From Ignavibacteria bacterium (lineage in GTDB: Bacteria > Bacteroidota > Ignavibacteria > Kapaibacteriales > UBA4661): a stretch of DNA of 34,266 bases. Positions within the stretch are counted from its first letter, which is position 1, and every line of letters starts with the position of its first letter. The notes beneath the pieces are model-generated. The model worked only from the letters and a program-made list of their open reading frames with translations, made no database searches and was not told where the DNA came from. Where the stretch lies: positions 1 to 34,266 of the forward strand of contig CANHDJ010000039.1 of the NCBI GenBank assembly GCA_947459425.1, read 5' to 3'. This document shows positions 23,817-31,593 of the stretch, piece after piece. A program made the translations under genes and the position numbers.

Positions 23817-24614
23817 TTACTTCGAGCGCGGCACCATCAGCGCCCCAAAAAATGAGGTCGCACTGCGCGTCGGCACGGGAGAACGCGAGGAATGAACACG
23901 CTCACCAATCCAGCCGCCCAGATATGTGGTCACAATACCAATCGCCAAACCGCTTAGGATGATAGGAAGTTCCAACATCCCAAGCGCAATACAAACAATA
24001 TCAACGTTAATGACAACCGTTGTGAAGCCCGCAATACCGGCTTCCTCGAAAATAATTCCCCGTGAGCGCAGCCCAATAATGAAGCCCGTGAGCGCCAAAC
24101 CAATCAGATAGGCAACAAAATGTTCCATCAATTTGAAGCCGAGAAATATAACTAACGTGCTGGAAGTGAACATCGTTGCCGTAACGCCAAGAATAATGCC
24201 GCAGAGCGCCCATCCCCATTCGACAGGCTCTTCGCGGACACCGTACTCAATTGTGCCGTGCAATTTCTCGCCAGCCCAAGCGCCAAGAGCCGCCAAGACA
24301 ATACCGTTCATCAGAATTACCACCAAAAGCGTTGTTGTCATATCCTGAAAACCTCGCAGTTGCAAGGCAGGAAGGGCAAAATACAAGACCACACTCACAA
24401 CTATCGCACTAATTGTTGGCTCCAGCAAATTAACATCGCGCGAAACCAAGCCCTCAAGGATGCCCGTGATAAGGAATCCCGCTAATACTGCCATTATCGG
24501 AAACGGTAACGCTGCGAACGATGAGCCGCTTGCGTATGCCATCAGAAGCGTTAAAAGCGATCCAGCAATTGATGAAATTGCTATACTTTTGATACTGAAA
24601 TGACCATCTTGCAT
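23817..24614 (-). CDS. Polytopic membrane protein with an internal duplication, unknown function
   Basis: The ATG at 24614 (MQDGHFSIKSIAISSIAGSL) gives 265 residues with about seven to eight hydrophobic segments. A longer frame to 24767 has no membrane character and was rejected. Two halves look related: FLITGILEGLVSR ... LGAWAGEKLHG and LALTGFIIGLRSR ... LGGWIGERVHS share the pattern TG-x3-GL-x-SR, then roughly 60 residues later G-x-W-x-GE-x2-H. Each half also has an acidic residue followed by a run of valines and isoleucines. I do not recognise the family. The pseudo-repeat with conserved Gly, Glu and His in the membrane suggests a small transporter or channel, unproven. It is followed by a good terminator. 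Confidence 0.75.
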   Translation of the reverse strand: MQDGHFSIKSIAISSIAGSLLTLLMAYASGSSFAALPFPIMAVLAGFLITGILEGLVSRDVNLLEPTISAIVVSVVLYFALPALQLRGFQDMTTTLLVVILMNGIVLAALGAWAGEKLHGTIEYGVREEPVEWGWALCGIILGVTATMFTSSTLVIFLGFKLMEHFVAYLIGLALTGFIIGLRSRGIIFEEAGIAGFTTVVINVDIVCIALGMLELPIILSGLAIGIVTTYLGGWIGERVHSSRSPVPTRSATSFFGALMVPRSK

Positions 24615-24980
24615 ACTACACCCCACACACAATGATTTGAAAAGAAAATGTGAATTAGTTCCAAACGGTGATAAGCACAGTCTGTGCAATACTTTTTTGA
24701 AATCTGATTTGCACCGAGAGCCTTTTGCCTCCGATAACCGACCCAATATCCCCCACCTACACGGCAAAACACACTATCCTCATCCCAGCGCCAAATTTAC
24801 GCAGAATTTGGTAGCAAGCAAATCGATTTGTCATGTTTTTCATGCTCATTTGTTTGTGTAGAAAGAATTGCCCTGTTTTCTGCTTGCGCACACCTCTTTT
24901 CTTCTGTAAATTGGGTGCTGGTTTTAATCCTCGCAATGCCTTTTGCGGCTATGTTTCATTTCTTCATTTCTATTATTTTC
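24615..24980. other. Divergent intergenic region (366 bp) without a supported gene
   Basis: It separates the membrane protein (minus) from the transketolase subunit (plus). I found no gene for the transketolase N-terminal half here. Apart from one short palindrome at 24675-24687 there is no clear hairpin, repeat or RNA gene. Reading frames crossing it are low-complexity leaders of the flanking genes. Confidence 0.5.
24675..24687. promoter_or_regulatory. Short perfect palindrome, possible operator
   Basis: GCACAG-T-CTGTGC is a perfect inverted repeat of 6 bp around one base. It lies 61 bp upstream of the membrane-protein start in a divergent promoter region. A dimeric repressor or activator could bind it, but one 13-bp palindrome is weak evidence. 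Confidence 0.25.
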
Positions 24981-26009
24981 ATGGGACAACCGATACCACA
25001 AACACCCGGTATGAAAGCAACACGTCAAGGCTTCGGACAAGGGCTGGTCGAACTTGGTGAAGCAAACCCTAATGTTGTTGCGCTCGGCGCTGATGTTAGC
25101 GGCTCAGTCTTAACATCAATGTTTCAAGCAAAATTTCCTGACCGCTTTTTCTCCATTGGCATCGCCGAACAAAACGCCACCACCGTCGCAGCAGGGCTGG
25201 CACTTTCGGGAAAAGTACCATTTTTCGCGGGCTACGGCGCATTTACAACCATGCGGAATGCCGACCAACTCCGTATTTCCGTCTGCTACAACGAAGCAAA
25301 TGTCAAAATTGCCGGAAGTCATTCCGGCGTAACCGTCGGACCAGACGGCGCGACGCATCAGGTCTTGGAGGATTTAGCATTGCTCAGAGCATTGCCGCAT
25401 TTGACGCTTGTTGTTCCCTGCGATTACGAGGAAACACGCCGTGCAACGCTGGCTATCGGCGAAATGCACGGTCCTGCTTATCTCCGCTTCAGCCGCGATA
25501 ATAGTGCGATGTTCACCACCACCGATACGCCATTCCAACTCGGACGGGCGGAAGTATTCAGAGACGGCAGCGATATTGCCTTGATTGCGTGTGGGCTTTT
25601 GGTCTGGGAAGCACTGCAAGCCGCACAGGAACTAGAGAAAAAGCACGGCATCCAAGCCCGCGTGATTAACTGCCACACTTTGAAGCCGATTGACAGCGCA
25701 ACGATTGTGAAGGCTGCCCGTGAGTGCGGAGCGGTAGTGACAGCGGAAGAACATCAGGTGCATGGCGGCTTGGGCGGCGCAGTGGCAGAGGTGCTGGTGA
25801 AAAATCATCCCGTTCCGATGGAAATGGTTGGTATGAAAGATGCCTTTGGCGGAAGCGGCGAAGGCAAAGATTTGATGATGCGATTCGGCATGACGTGGCG
25901 TGAAATCTACGCTTCGGCACTTGTCGCCATGCAGCGCCGCGATGGAAAATTTGCCGGAAGCGCCGTCCGCGCTATCAAAGACGTTGCGGTATACGAGGAG
26001 TATTTGTAA
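24981..26009 (+). CDS. Transketolase, C-terminal subunit
   Basis: The ATG at 24981 gives 342 residues; the longer frame to 24828 would prepend a hydrophobic, low-quality stretch. The sequence starts PGMKATRQGFGQGLVELGEA and has the transketolase pyrimidine-binding domain with the thiamine-activating glutamate in IGIAEQNATTVAAGLA (Glu63), FAGYGAFTTMRNADQLR and SHSGVTVGPDGATHQ, then the C-terminal domain (VINCHTLKPID, TAEEHQVHGGLGGAVAEVLV). In split transketolases this subunit works with an N-terminal subunit carrying the diphosphate-binding GDG motif. That partner is usually next door but is absent here, so it must be encoded elsewhere. There is no Shine-Dalgarno sequence. Function is in the non-oxidative pentose phosphate pathway. 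Confidence 0.92.
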   Translation: MGQPIPQTPGMKATRQGFGQGLVELGEANPNVVALGADVSGSVLTSMFQAKFPDRFFSIGIAEQNATTVAAGLALSGKVPFFAGYGAFTTMRNADQLRISVCYNEANVKIAGSHSGVTVGPDGATHQVLEDLALLRALPHLTLVVPCDYEETRRATLAIGEMHGPAYLRFSRDNSAMFTTTDTPFQLGRAEVFRDGSDIALIACGLLVWEALQAAQELEKKHGIQARVINCHTLKPIDSATIVKAARECGAVVTAEEHQVHGGLGGAVAEVLVKNHPVPMEMVGMKDAFGGSGEGKDLMMRFGMTWREIYASALVAMQRRDGKFAGSAVRAIKDVAVYEEYL

Positions 26010-26065
26010 AAATTGAGCGCTCGACATATTTTTTTCACGCTATTGTTATTTGAGTATGACTATTG

Positions 26066-28141
26066 ATGAATAGTTTTGCACTATATCGCCGCGCAGTAGG
26101 GGTTGTTTTCACATCAAGTCTCTGGTTGTTCGGCATTCTTGCCGCTCCATCACTTTCGGCGCAAACCCCAGTGCTAGATTCTTTGCGGACTGTTTTATCG
26201 ACAGTTATGCAGGATTCGGCGCGGGTAAGAACATTGACGAGGCTCACATGGGAATTGAGAGTCATCGACCCCGTGCAGTCCATTATTTACGGGCGCGAGG
26301 CTTTGGGACTTGTTCGGCAAGAAAGCAATTCCCGTCAGCGCTCAGAAATACACCGTTTTATGGGTGTGGCGTACCGTAATATTGGTGAGTATAACAAAGC
26401 CGCCGAAGAAACCTATTCGGCACTTACCTTGGACGAAGCGCGTGGAGACAGCGTAGAAATCGGACATTCACTCAATACTCTTGGGCGAATAATGCTTTTG
26501 GAAAATAATATTGACAAGGCTTCTTCCTACATCCATCGTGCAGTAGCGCTTGCCGAGCATTTGGGCGATGAAAAACTGCTTGCCTATTGCCTTTTTACGC
26601 TTGCCGATTTGCATTACGAGCGCAAAGAGTACCCTCTCGCCCTTGCCACTGCGGAAAAAGTTGCGGCGATTCGCCGAAAACGCGGCGAAATTGTCTCTGT
26701 TGCCGATGTTTATCTGGCAATCGCCAAGGGTTTGACAGCGATACAGCGCTATGATCAGGCGCGGAGCTATATCGAGCAATCATTGGAAATTTATCGTACG
26801 AACAACATTCCTTATAACCTCGTTACTGCCAATAACGCCATGGCGCGATTGCTTCTGGCTATGCAACGTCCGTCGGAGTCTATTGAGTATGGCATAACGG
26901 CGATGCGCATTGCCGCTTCCATTGGTGCAAAAGGTTTAGAGCAGGAAGCAGCTTCTCTGCTTTCCGAGGGGTATACTGCGGAGGGGAATTTTCAAGCGGC
27001 ATTGGCAATGCACAAACGGTATAAAGCGCTCAGTGATACTATTCTTTCGGAAAAGAACGCCCGGCATCAAGCGCTCTTGGATATTGGATATGAGACAAAA
27101 ATTAAGGAGCAGAAAATCCAGGCATTTGAGAGGGAAAAGCGCTTTAATGTGCTTCTAGCCATTCTGATTGCTGGTATTATCATGGCGTTAGCACTCTCCT
27201 TGTTAATACTCTCCCGCCGAAACAAGATCGGCAGCAAGGAGACCACAACTTTGAAAGTCCGGGCTGAGTCCCTTGCCGACCGCAATGATGCACTTCGTTT
27301 GGCACAGTTGGAGCTAGAGGAAAGCCATCAACAACTTTCGCAGGCATTGCGGGAAATTCAACTCCAAAACGTGGAATTGAGCGACCTCAACCAAGAGAAA
27401 AATATGATTCTGGGGATGGTCTCGCATGACCTGAAAAACCCCATCGGCGCGGTGCAGGGCTTGTCGGAGATGATGGTTGCGGAGGATTTTACCGAAGAGC
27501 AGTACAAGGAATTTGCGAGCGTCATTTTAGAGACCAGTAATCGAATGTTTGCGCTGGTGAAAAACTTCCTTGATGTCGCCCGTGCAGAAGACGGGCGTAT
27601 GCGCATGACCTTAATACAATTCGATATTACCAATGTCATCGACATGGCGCTTGAGAGCTTTCGGCGGCAAGCACTTGAGAAAAGTATTACGATTCACTAC
27701 GACAAGCCAACCAGTCCTGTTACGGTCTATGGTGATGAAAGTTTGGTTATGCAAGTCTTGGACAATCTGATTTCTAACGCGATAAAATATACTCCTCCGG
27801 GCAAAGATATTGCTGTCGATATTGCGGAATTACAGGTATTGCGGCACAACGTCACACTCTTCAATGACGACATGGATACCCTAGATGAATCAGCGTTTGT
27901 CAAATGTGTGCGTATTAGTATCACCGATGAAGGTCCGGGGCTGACGGATTTGGACAAAACCAAACTCTTCGGGAAATTCGCCCGCCTCTCGGCACAGCCT
28001 ACGGGCGGCGAGTCCTCAACGGGGCTTGGACTAGCAATCACCAAGCGTTTGGTGGAATTGATGAAGGGGCGTGTATGGTGCGAGTCGGAATTTGGCTTTG
28101 GTTCTCGCTTTACGGTCGAATTGCCGAGCCAGCCAGATTAA
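26066..28141 (+). CDS. TPR-containing sensor histidine kinase
   Basis: Read from the ATG at 26066 (a TTG sits one codon upstream), 691 residues. A signal peptide or anchor ends near LSAQT (~residue 33). About six TPR-like helical repeats (~50-330) follow, for example FMGVAYRNIGEYNKAAEETY and ADVYLAIAKGLTAIQRYDQA. One membrane helix (LLAILIAGIIMALALSLLIL, ~residues 367-386) and a coiled coil lead to the kinase core: H-box MVSHDLKNPIGAVQG with His454, N-box QVLDNLISNAIKYTP, G1 DEGPGL, F-box LFGKFARL, G2 TGLGLAITKRL. Extracytoplasmic TPRs next to a kinase are common in Bacteroidota. No response regulator is adjacent. The C-terminal catalytic domain closely resembles that of the 7TM-DISM kinase at 2771, suggesting duplication with exchange of sensor. 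Confidence 0.92.
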   Translation: MNSFALYRRAVGVVFTSSLWLFGILAAPSLSAQTPVLDSLRTVLSTVMQDSARVRTLTRLTWELRVIDPVQSIIYGREALGLVRQESNSRQRSEIHRFMGVAYRNIGEYNKAAEETYSALTLDEARGDSVEIGHSLNTLGRIMLLENNIDKASSYIHRAVALAEHLGDEKLLAYCLFTLADLHYERKEYPLALATAEKVAAIRRKRGEIVSVADVYLAIAKGLTAIQRYDQARSYIEQSLEIYRTNNIPYNLVTANNAMARLLLAMQRPSESIEYGITAMRIAASIGAKGLEQEAASLLSEGYTAEGNFQAALAMHKRYKALSDTILSEKNARHQALLDIGYETKIKEQKIQAFEREKRFNVLLAILIAGIIMALALSLLILSRRNKIGSKETTTLKVRAESLADRNDALRLAQLELEESHQQLSQALREIQLQNVELSDLNQEKNMILGMVSHDLKNPIGAVQGLSEMMVAEDFTEEQYKEFASVILETSNRMFALVKNFLDVARAEDGRMRMTLIQFDITNVIDMALESFRRQALEKSITIHYDKPTSPVTVYGDESLVMQVLDNLISNAIKYTPPGKDIAVDIAELQVLRHNVTLFNDDMDTLDESAFVKCVRISITDEGPGLTDLDKTKLFGKFARLSAQPTGGESSTGLGLAITKRLVELMKGRVWCESEFGFGSRFTVELPSQPD

Positions 28142-28271
28142 GAGTAAACACTCAGACAGAAGAGCCGATATAATCTCATGTTGAACTTGTCTCTACCATT
28201 TCCGCAGGGTTAGAAATACAAAAAGTAGACAGCCAGCCAGTTCACCTTTGAACACTTACCACATTTTTTCC

Positions 28272-31200
28272 ATGACCGCTATGCACCCACGACACCACTT
28301 TTTTGCGTGGCTCTTCCCATTATTCATCGTTCTTGTTCTCACTGCTTCGGTCTTTGCCACACCGACTCTTGCTCAGTGTCCTACCGTGATTCTGACTGCC
28401 AAAGAGGGTATATTTTCAAGCCCGCCTTCATCGCAAGGCGATATTCACTACGACACACAGTTGCGGTGCAGATGGTTTTTGAAGCCTACCGATGCCCAGC
28501 AAATCCGCATCTGGTTCAGTGATTTTGCCACAGAGGAGAACCGCGACGTTGTGCGTATTTTCGATGGCGCAGACACCACAGCACGCCTACTTGCCGAACT
28601 CAGCGGCTCAAATATTGACGAAGCAACGTCTATCGTTTCCTCCGGCGGCGAAATACTGGTCGAATTTATCACCGACAACCTTCGCAATATAGACACCGAT
28701 TTTGGCTGGCGGGCGCATTATGTCTCGTCTTCTATCCGTAGCTTGCTTCGTGCAGTACCGGAAAGTCTGGATTTTGGCGTTGTTGTATTGGGGAAAATTT
28801 CGGCAGTAAAATCCTGCTCTGTGACGGGCTTTCGGCTCACCGAGGACATTCGCATTGCCGCACCGCGCGGATATTTGCTGGCGCTTGCCCCGTCGGGTCC
28901 TTTTGGCGATACGCTTACCGTACCGCGCAACCGCGACAGCGCGGCTTTCACGCTCTATGTGCAATTTACCCCGCCAGTGGTTGGTGATTTTGACAAGCGC
29001 ATCTCCATCACCAGTCGCACGGCATTTGCGGTGATCAATATGCAAGGTATAGCACCGCCCGCTATTTATTGGGAGCCGATGACGGGTCCATACACCGCAT
29101 CAATCCTGAGTATGGCTGCTGATAGTGAGGATGATGTCTACGTCGGCACGCATAATGGCGTTTACCGCTCCAATACCAACGGACACGCATGGCTGCAAAG
29201 CAATGACGGGCTGAATAATGGTGCAGCGCAGACCGTCAATAGCATTATGGTCTTTGGCGAGGAAGTGTTTATCGGCACCGAAGATGGAATATTCAAATCG
29301 GATAATGCCGGAAAATCATGGAAACCGCGTGGAACGGGCTGTCCGAAACTGGTGCATACCATCGTTGGCAAAGGCGATACGCTGCTTGCCGGAACGAAAG
29401 AGGGAATATTTCGTTCTACTGACGATGGCGCACTGTGGAAGCCATTGAACAACGGCATTACTAGTCATACCGATATTACGGCATTATTTATCGCCGAGAA
29501 TATTAGCTTTGCTGCAACAGGCGATTCTGTCTTGTACCGTTCAACGAATCACGGGGAAACATGGGCAGTAGATAACACTTTTGGAAAAAATCGTATTGAC
29601 TGCTTCGCCCGGCATAATAACGTGATTCTTGCCGGAACAAAAGGCGGGTGGATTTATCGTAGCGATAATGGCGCGGCATGGAAAAAACTTGACGACCTAA
29701 AATTATCGGAAGATGGCTGGCAATATGTCCTTTCGCTGGCAGCCGATAAAGATGGTGTGTTTTATGCTGGCACCGAAGAAGGTGTACTGCGCTCTGCCGA
29801 CGACGGCAAGACATGGGAACTCCGCGACAAAGGCTTGACCGAGCCGATTGTGACGGCACTTGTTATTGAAGGAACGGACGTGTACGCCGGGACAGATGCA
29901 GGCATTTTTATTTCTGAAGACAAAGCCGCAACATGGCGTGATGCAAACACAGGCTTGACGGGTGCCGTCGTTACCGATATGCAGGAGCATCGCGGCTTGA
30001 TTCTCGCTGCAACGGCAGGAAGCGGGGCTTATCGCACCTCTGACAACGGCGCAACATGGCTGCCTTCCGATGCGGGCTTGCAAGCCCGATATTTGCGAGG
30101 ATTTGCCGCACGAAGCAAGGATTTATACGTCGCAGCATTTGATGAATACGATGCTTCTAATCCAAGTATAAGTGTTCCCGGTATTTATCGATCCAATGAC
30201 AATGGTGCATCGTGGACATCGGTACTCATAGATACGGTGCGGGATGCAGCCGGAAAAATACGAACATTACACCCTTTTCATGCTATTGTTGCGACGGGCT
30301 TCGGAACGCTGATTGCAGGCGGTGACGAAGGCGTTGTTGCTCGTTCCGCTAATGGCGGGGTGTCGTGGGCAAAGCAGACTATCGGGCAATTAAGTAGTGA
30401 TGACGCACCCTCCGTGGAAACATTGATAGTCGGGCTGAATGATGCGATTTTTGCCGGAACACGTGGCGGCGGAATACTACGCTCCGATGACGATGGAAAA
30501 ACATGGCGGCGCATCTTCGGCGAAGAGCGCGGACTTGATGAAAAAGCTCGTTTTGTCAATCATCTTATCCGCGAACGAACAGCGCTTTTTGCAGCGACCG
30601 AGGCCGGTATTTACCGCAGCTTGAGCAATGGTCTTTCTTGGTTGCGCCTGAATTTTCCTGACTCTGCGGCAAACATCGGTGAGGCAATCGTTCCACAATC
30701 AATCATTGCCGTCGGTGGTGCGCTTTATGCGGGAACAAATGCTCATGGCGTATGGCGCTCACTAGATGAAGGCTTGTCATGGGAGCGCGTGAATGAGGGA
30801 CTTAACGATGATGCCGATGTTACCTCGCTTGCTGCTGCCGGAACAAGCGATTTATATCTTGGTGTGCATGGCGGCGTGGTTTACCGCTCCTCACTGCAAA
30901 GTTCCGTCAACGCGGCACGCGCATTCTTGGAAATCCCGGAAAATCTCACGGCAAAGCCCGGCGAGGAAATAGATATACCGATTATTCTCAAAAGCATCCA
31001 AGCGCCTCCGGCAAATATTCGCTCCATCAAAGGGCGCTGTGTCTTGCGCTTCAACGCCTCAATGCTTGATCCCGGAGCGTCGCTGCGCCAAGAGGCTGTT
31101 GTCAATGGCGACCGACTTATTCCGCTCACTTTTGATTTGCGTCCAAACGCCGGGGCGACGCTTGCAACCTTGCGTTTCAAGGCACGATTGGGTGATGCCG

Positions 31201-31589
31201 TCGCCACGCCGCTTATTCTCACGAGTTTGAGCGCTGACGGGGTGATTTTGATTGCACCGAAGCCCGGAATCCTGACGCTGACAGGGCTTTCGTACGCGGG
31301 CGGAGCAAGGCTCTTCAGTTCGGAACGCGCACCATTACTGGCGGCAACCGCACCCAATCCCATCGCCGACAATGCGCGTATCGGCTACACCCTCAAAGAA
31401 ACCGCCGAAGTCCATGTTTCGATTGTGAATGTTTTTGGACAAACGCTGCAAACCTTGACCGCGAAACGCTTATTGCCGGGAGAATACGACATCAATATTT
31501 CGACCGAAGGAATCCCACCGGGCGCATATTTCCTTGTCTTGCGAACCCCTGACCACCGCATTTCCCAACCAATCCGCATTGTGAGGTAA
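28272..31589 (+). CDS. Large T9SS-secreted protein: CUB, anchor-D-like, BNR/sortilin-type propeller repeats, cohesin-like, sorting domain
   Basis: From the ATG at 28272 about 1105 residues; a TTG 24 bases upstream is a less likely start, and ATG 28281 is also possible. After a signal peptide (LFPLFIVLVLTASVFATPTL, AQC) comes a CUB-like domain (~35-155: CRWFLKPTDAQQIRIWFSDF, VVRIFDGADTTARLLAEL). Next are an Ig-like choice-of-anchor-type module (VPESLDFGVVVLGKISAVKS, ~165-260) and a run of beta-propeller repeats with the YCF48/sortilin pattern (AGTDAGIFIS, SDDGKTW, STNHGETW), ~265-880. A cohesin-like domain (~900-1010) and the T9SS sorting domain (APNPIADNARIGYTLKETAE ... GQTLQTL ... PPGAYFLVL) follow. 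It should reach the cell surface or medium. The OmpA-like gene starts 4 bp after it. Confidence 0.88.
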   Translation: MTAMHPRHHFFAWLFPLFIVLVLTASVFATPTLAQCPTVILTAKEGIFSSPPSSQGDIHYDTQLRCRWFLKPTDAQQIRIWFSDFATEENRDVVRIFDGADTTARLLAELSGSNIDEATSIVSSGGEILVEFITDNLRNIDTDFGWRAHYVSSSIRSLLRAVPESLDFGVVVLGKISAVKSCSVTGFRLTEDIRIAAPRGYLLALAPSGPFGDTLTVPRNRDSAAFTLYVQFTPPVVGDFDKRISITSRTAFAVINMQGIAPPAIYWEPMTGPYTASILSMAADSEDDVYVGTHNGVYRSNTNGHAWLQSNDGLNNGAAQTVNSIMVFGEEVFIGTEDGIFKSDNAGKSWKPRGTGCPKLVHTIVGKGDTLLAGTKEGIFRSTDDGALWKPLNNGITSHTDITALFIAENISFAATGDSVLYRSTNHGETWAVDNTFGKNRIDCFARHNNVILAGTKGGWIYRSDNGAAWKKLDDLKLSEDGWQYVLSLAADKDGVFYAGTEEGVLRSADDGKTWELRDKGLTEPIVTALVIEGTDVYAGTDAGIFISEDKAATWRDANTGLTGAVVTDMQEHRGLILAATAGSGAYRTSDNGATWLPSDAGLQARYLRGFAARSKDLYVAAFDEYDASNPSISVPGIYRSNDNGASWTSVLIDTVRDAAGKIRTLHPFHAIVATGFGTLIAGGDEGVVARSANGGVSWAKQTIGQLSSDDAPSVETLIVGLNDAIFAGTRGGGILRSDDDGKTWRRIFGEERGLDEKARFVNHLIRERTALFAATEAGIYRSLSNGLSWLRLNFPDSAANIGEAIVPQSIIAVGGALYAGTNAHGVWRSLDEGLSWERVNEGLNDDADVTSLAAAGTSDLYLGVHGGVVYRSSLQSSVNAARAFLEIPENLTAKPGEEIDIPIILKSIQAPPANIRSIKGRCVLRFNASMLDPGASLRQEAVVNGDRLIPLTFDLRPNAGATLATLRFKARLGDAVATPLILTSLSADGVILIAPKPGILTLTGLSYAGGARLFSSERAPLLAATAPNPIADNARIGYTLKETAEVHVSIVNVFGQTLQTLTAKRLLPGEYDINISTEGIPPGAYFLVLRTPDHRISQPIRIVR

Positions 31590-31593
31590 TCCC

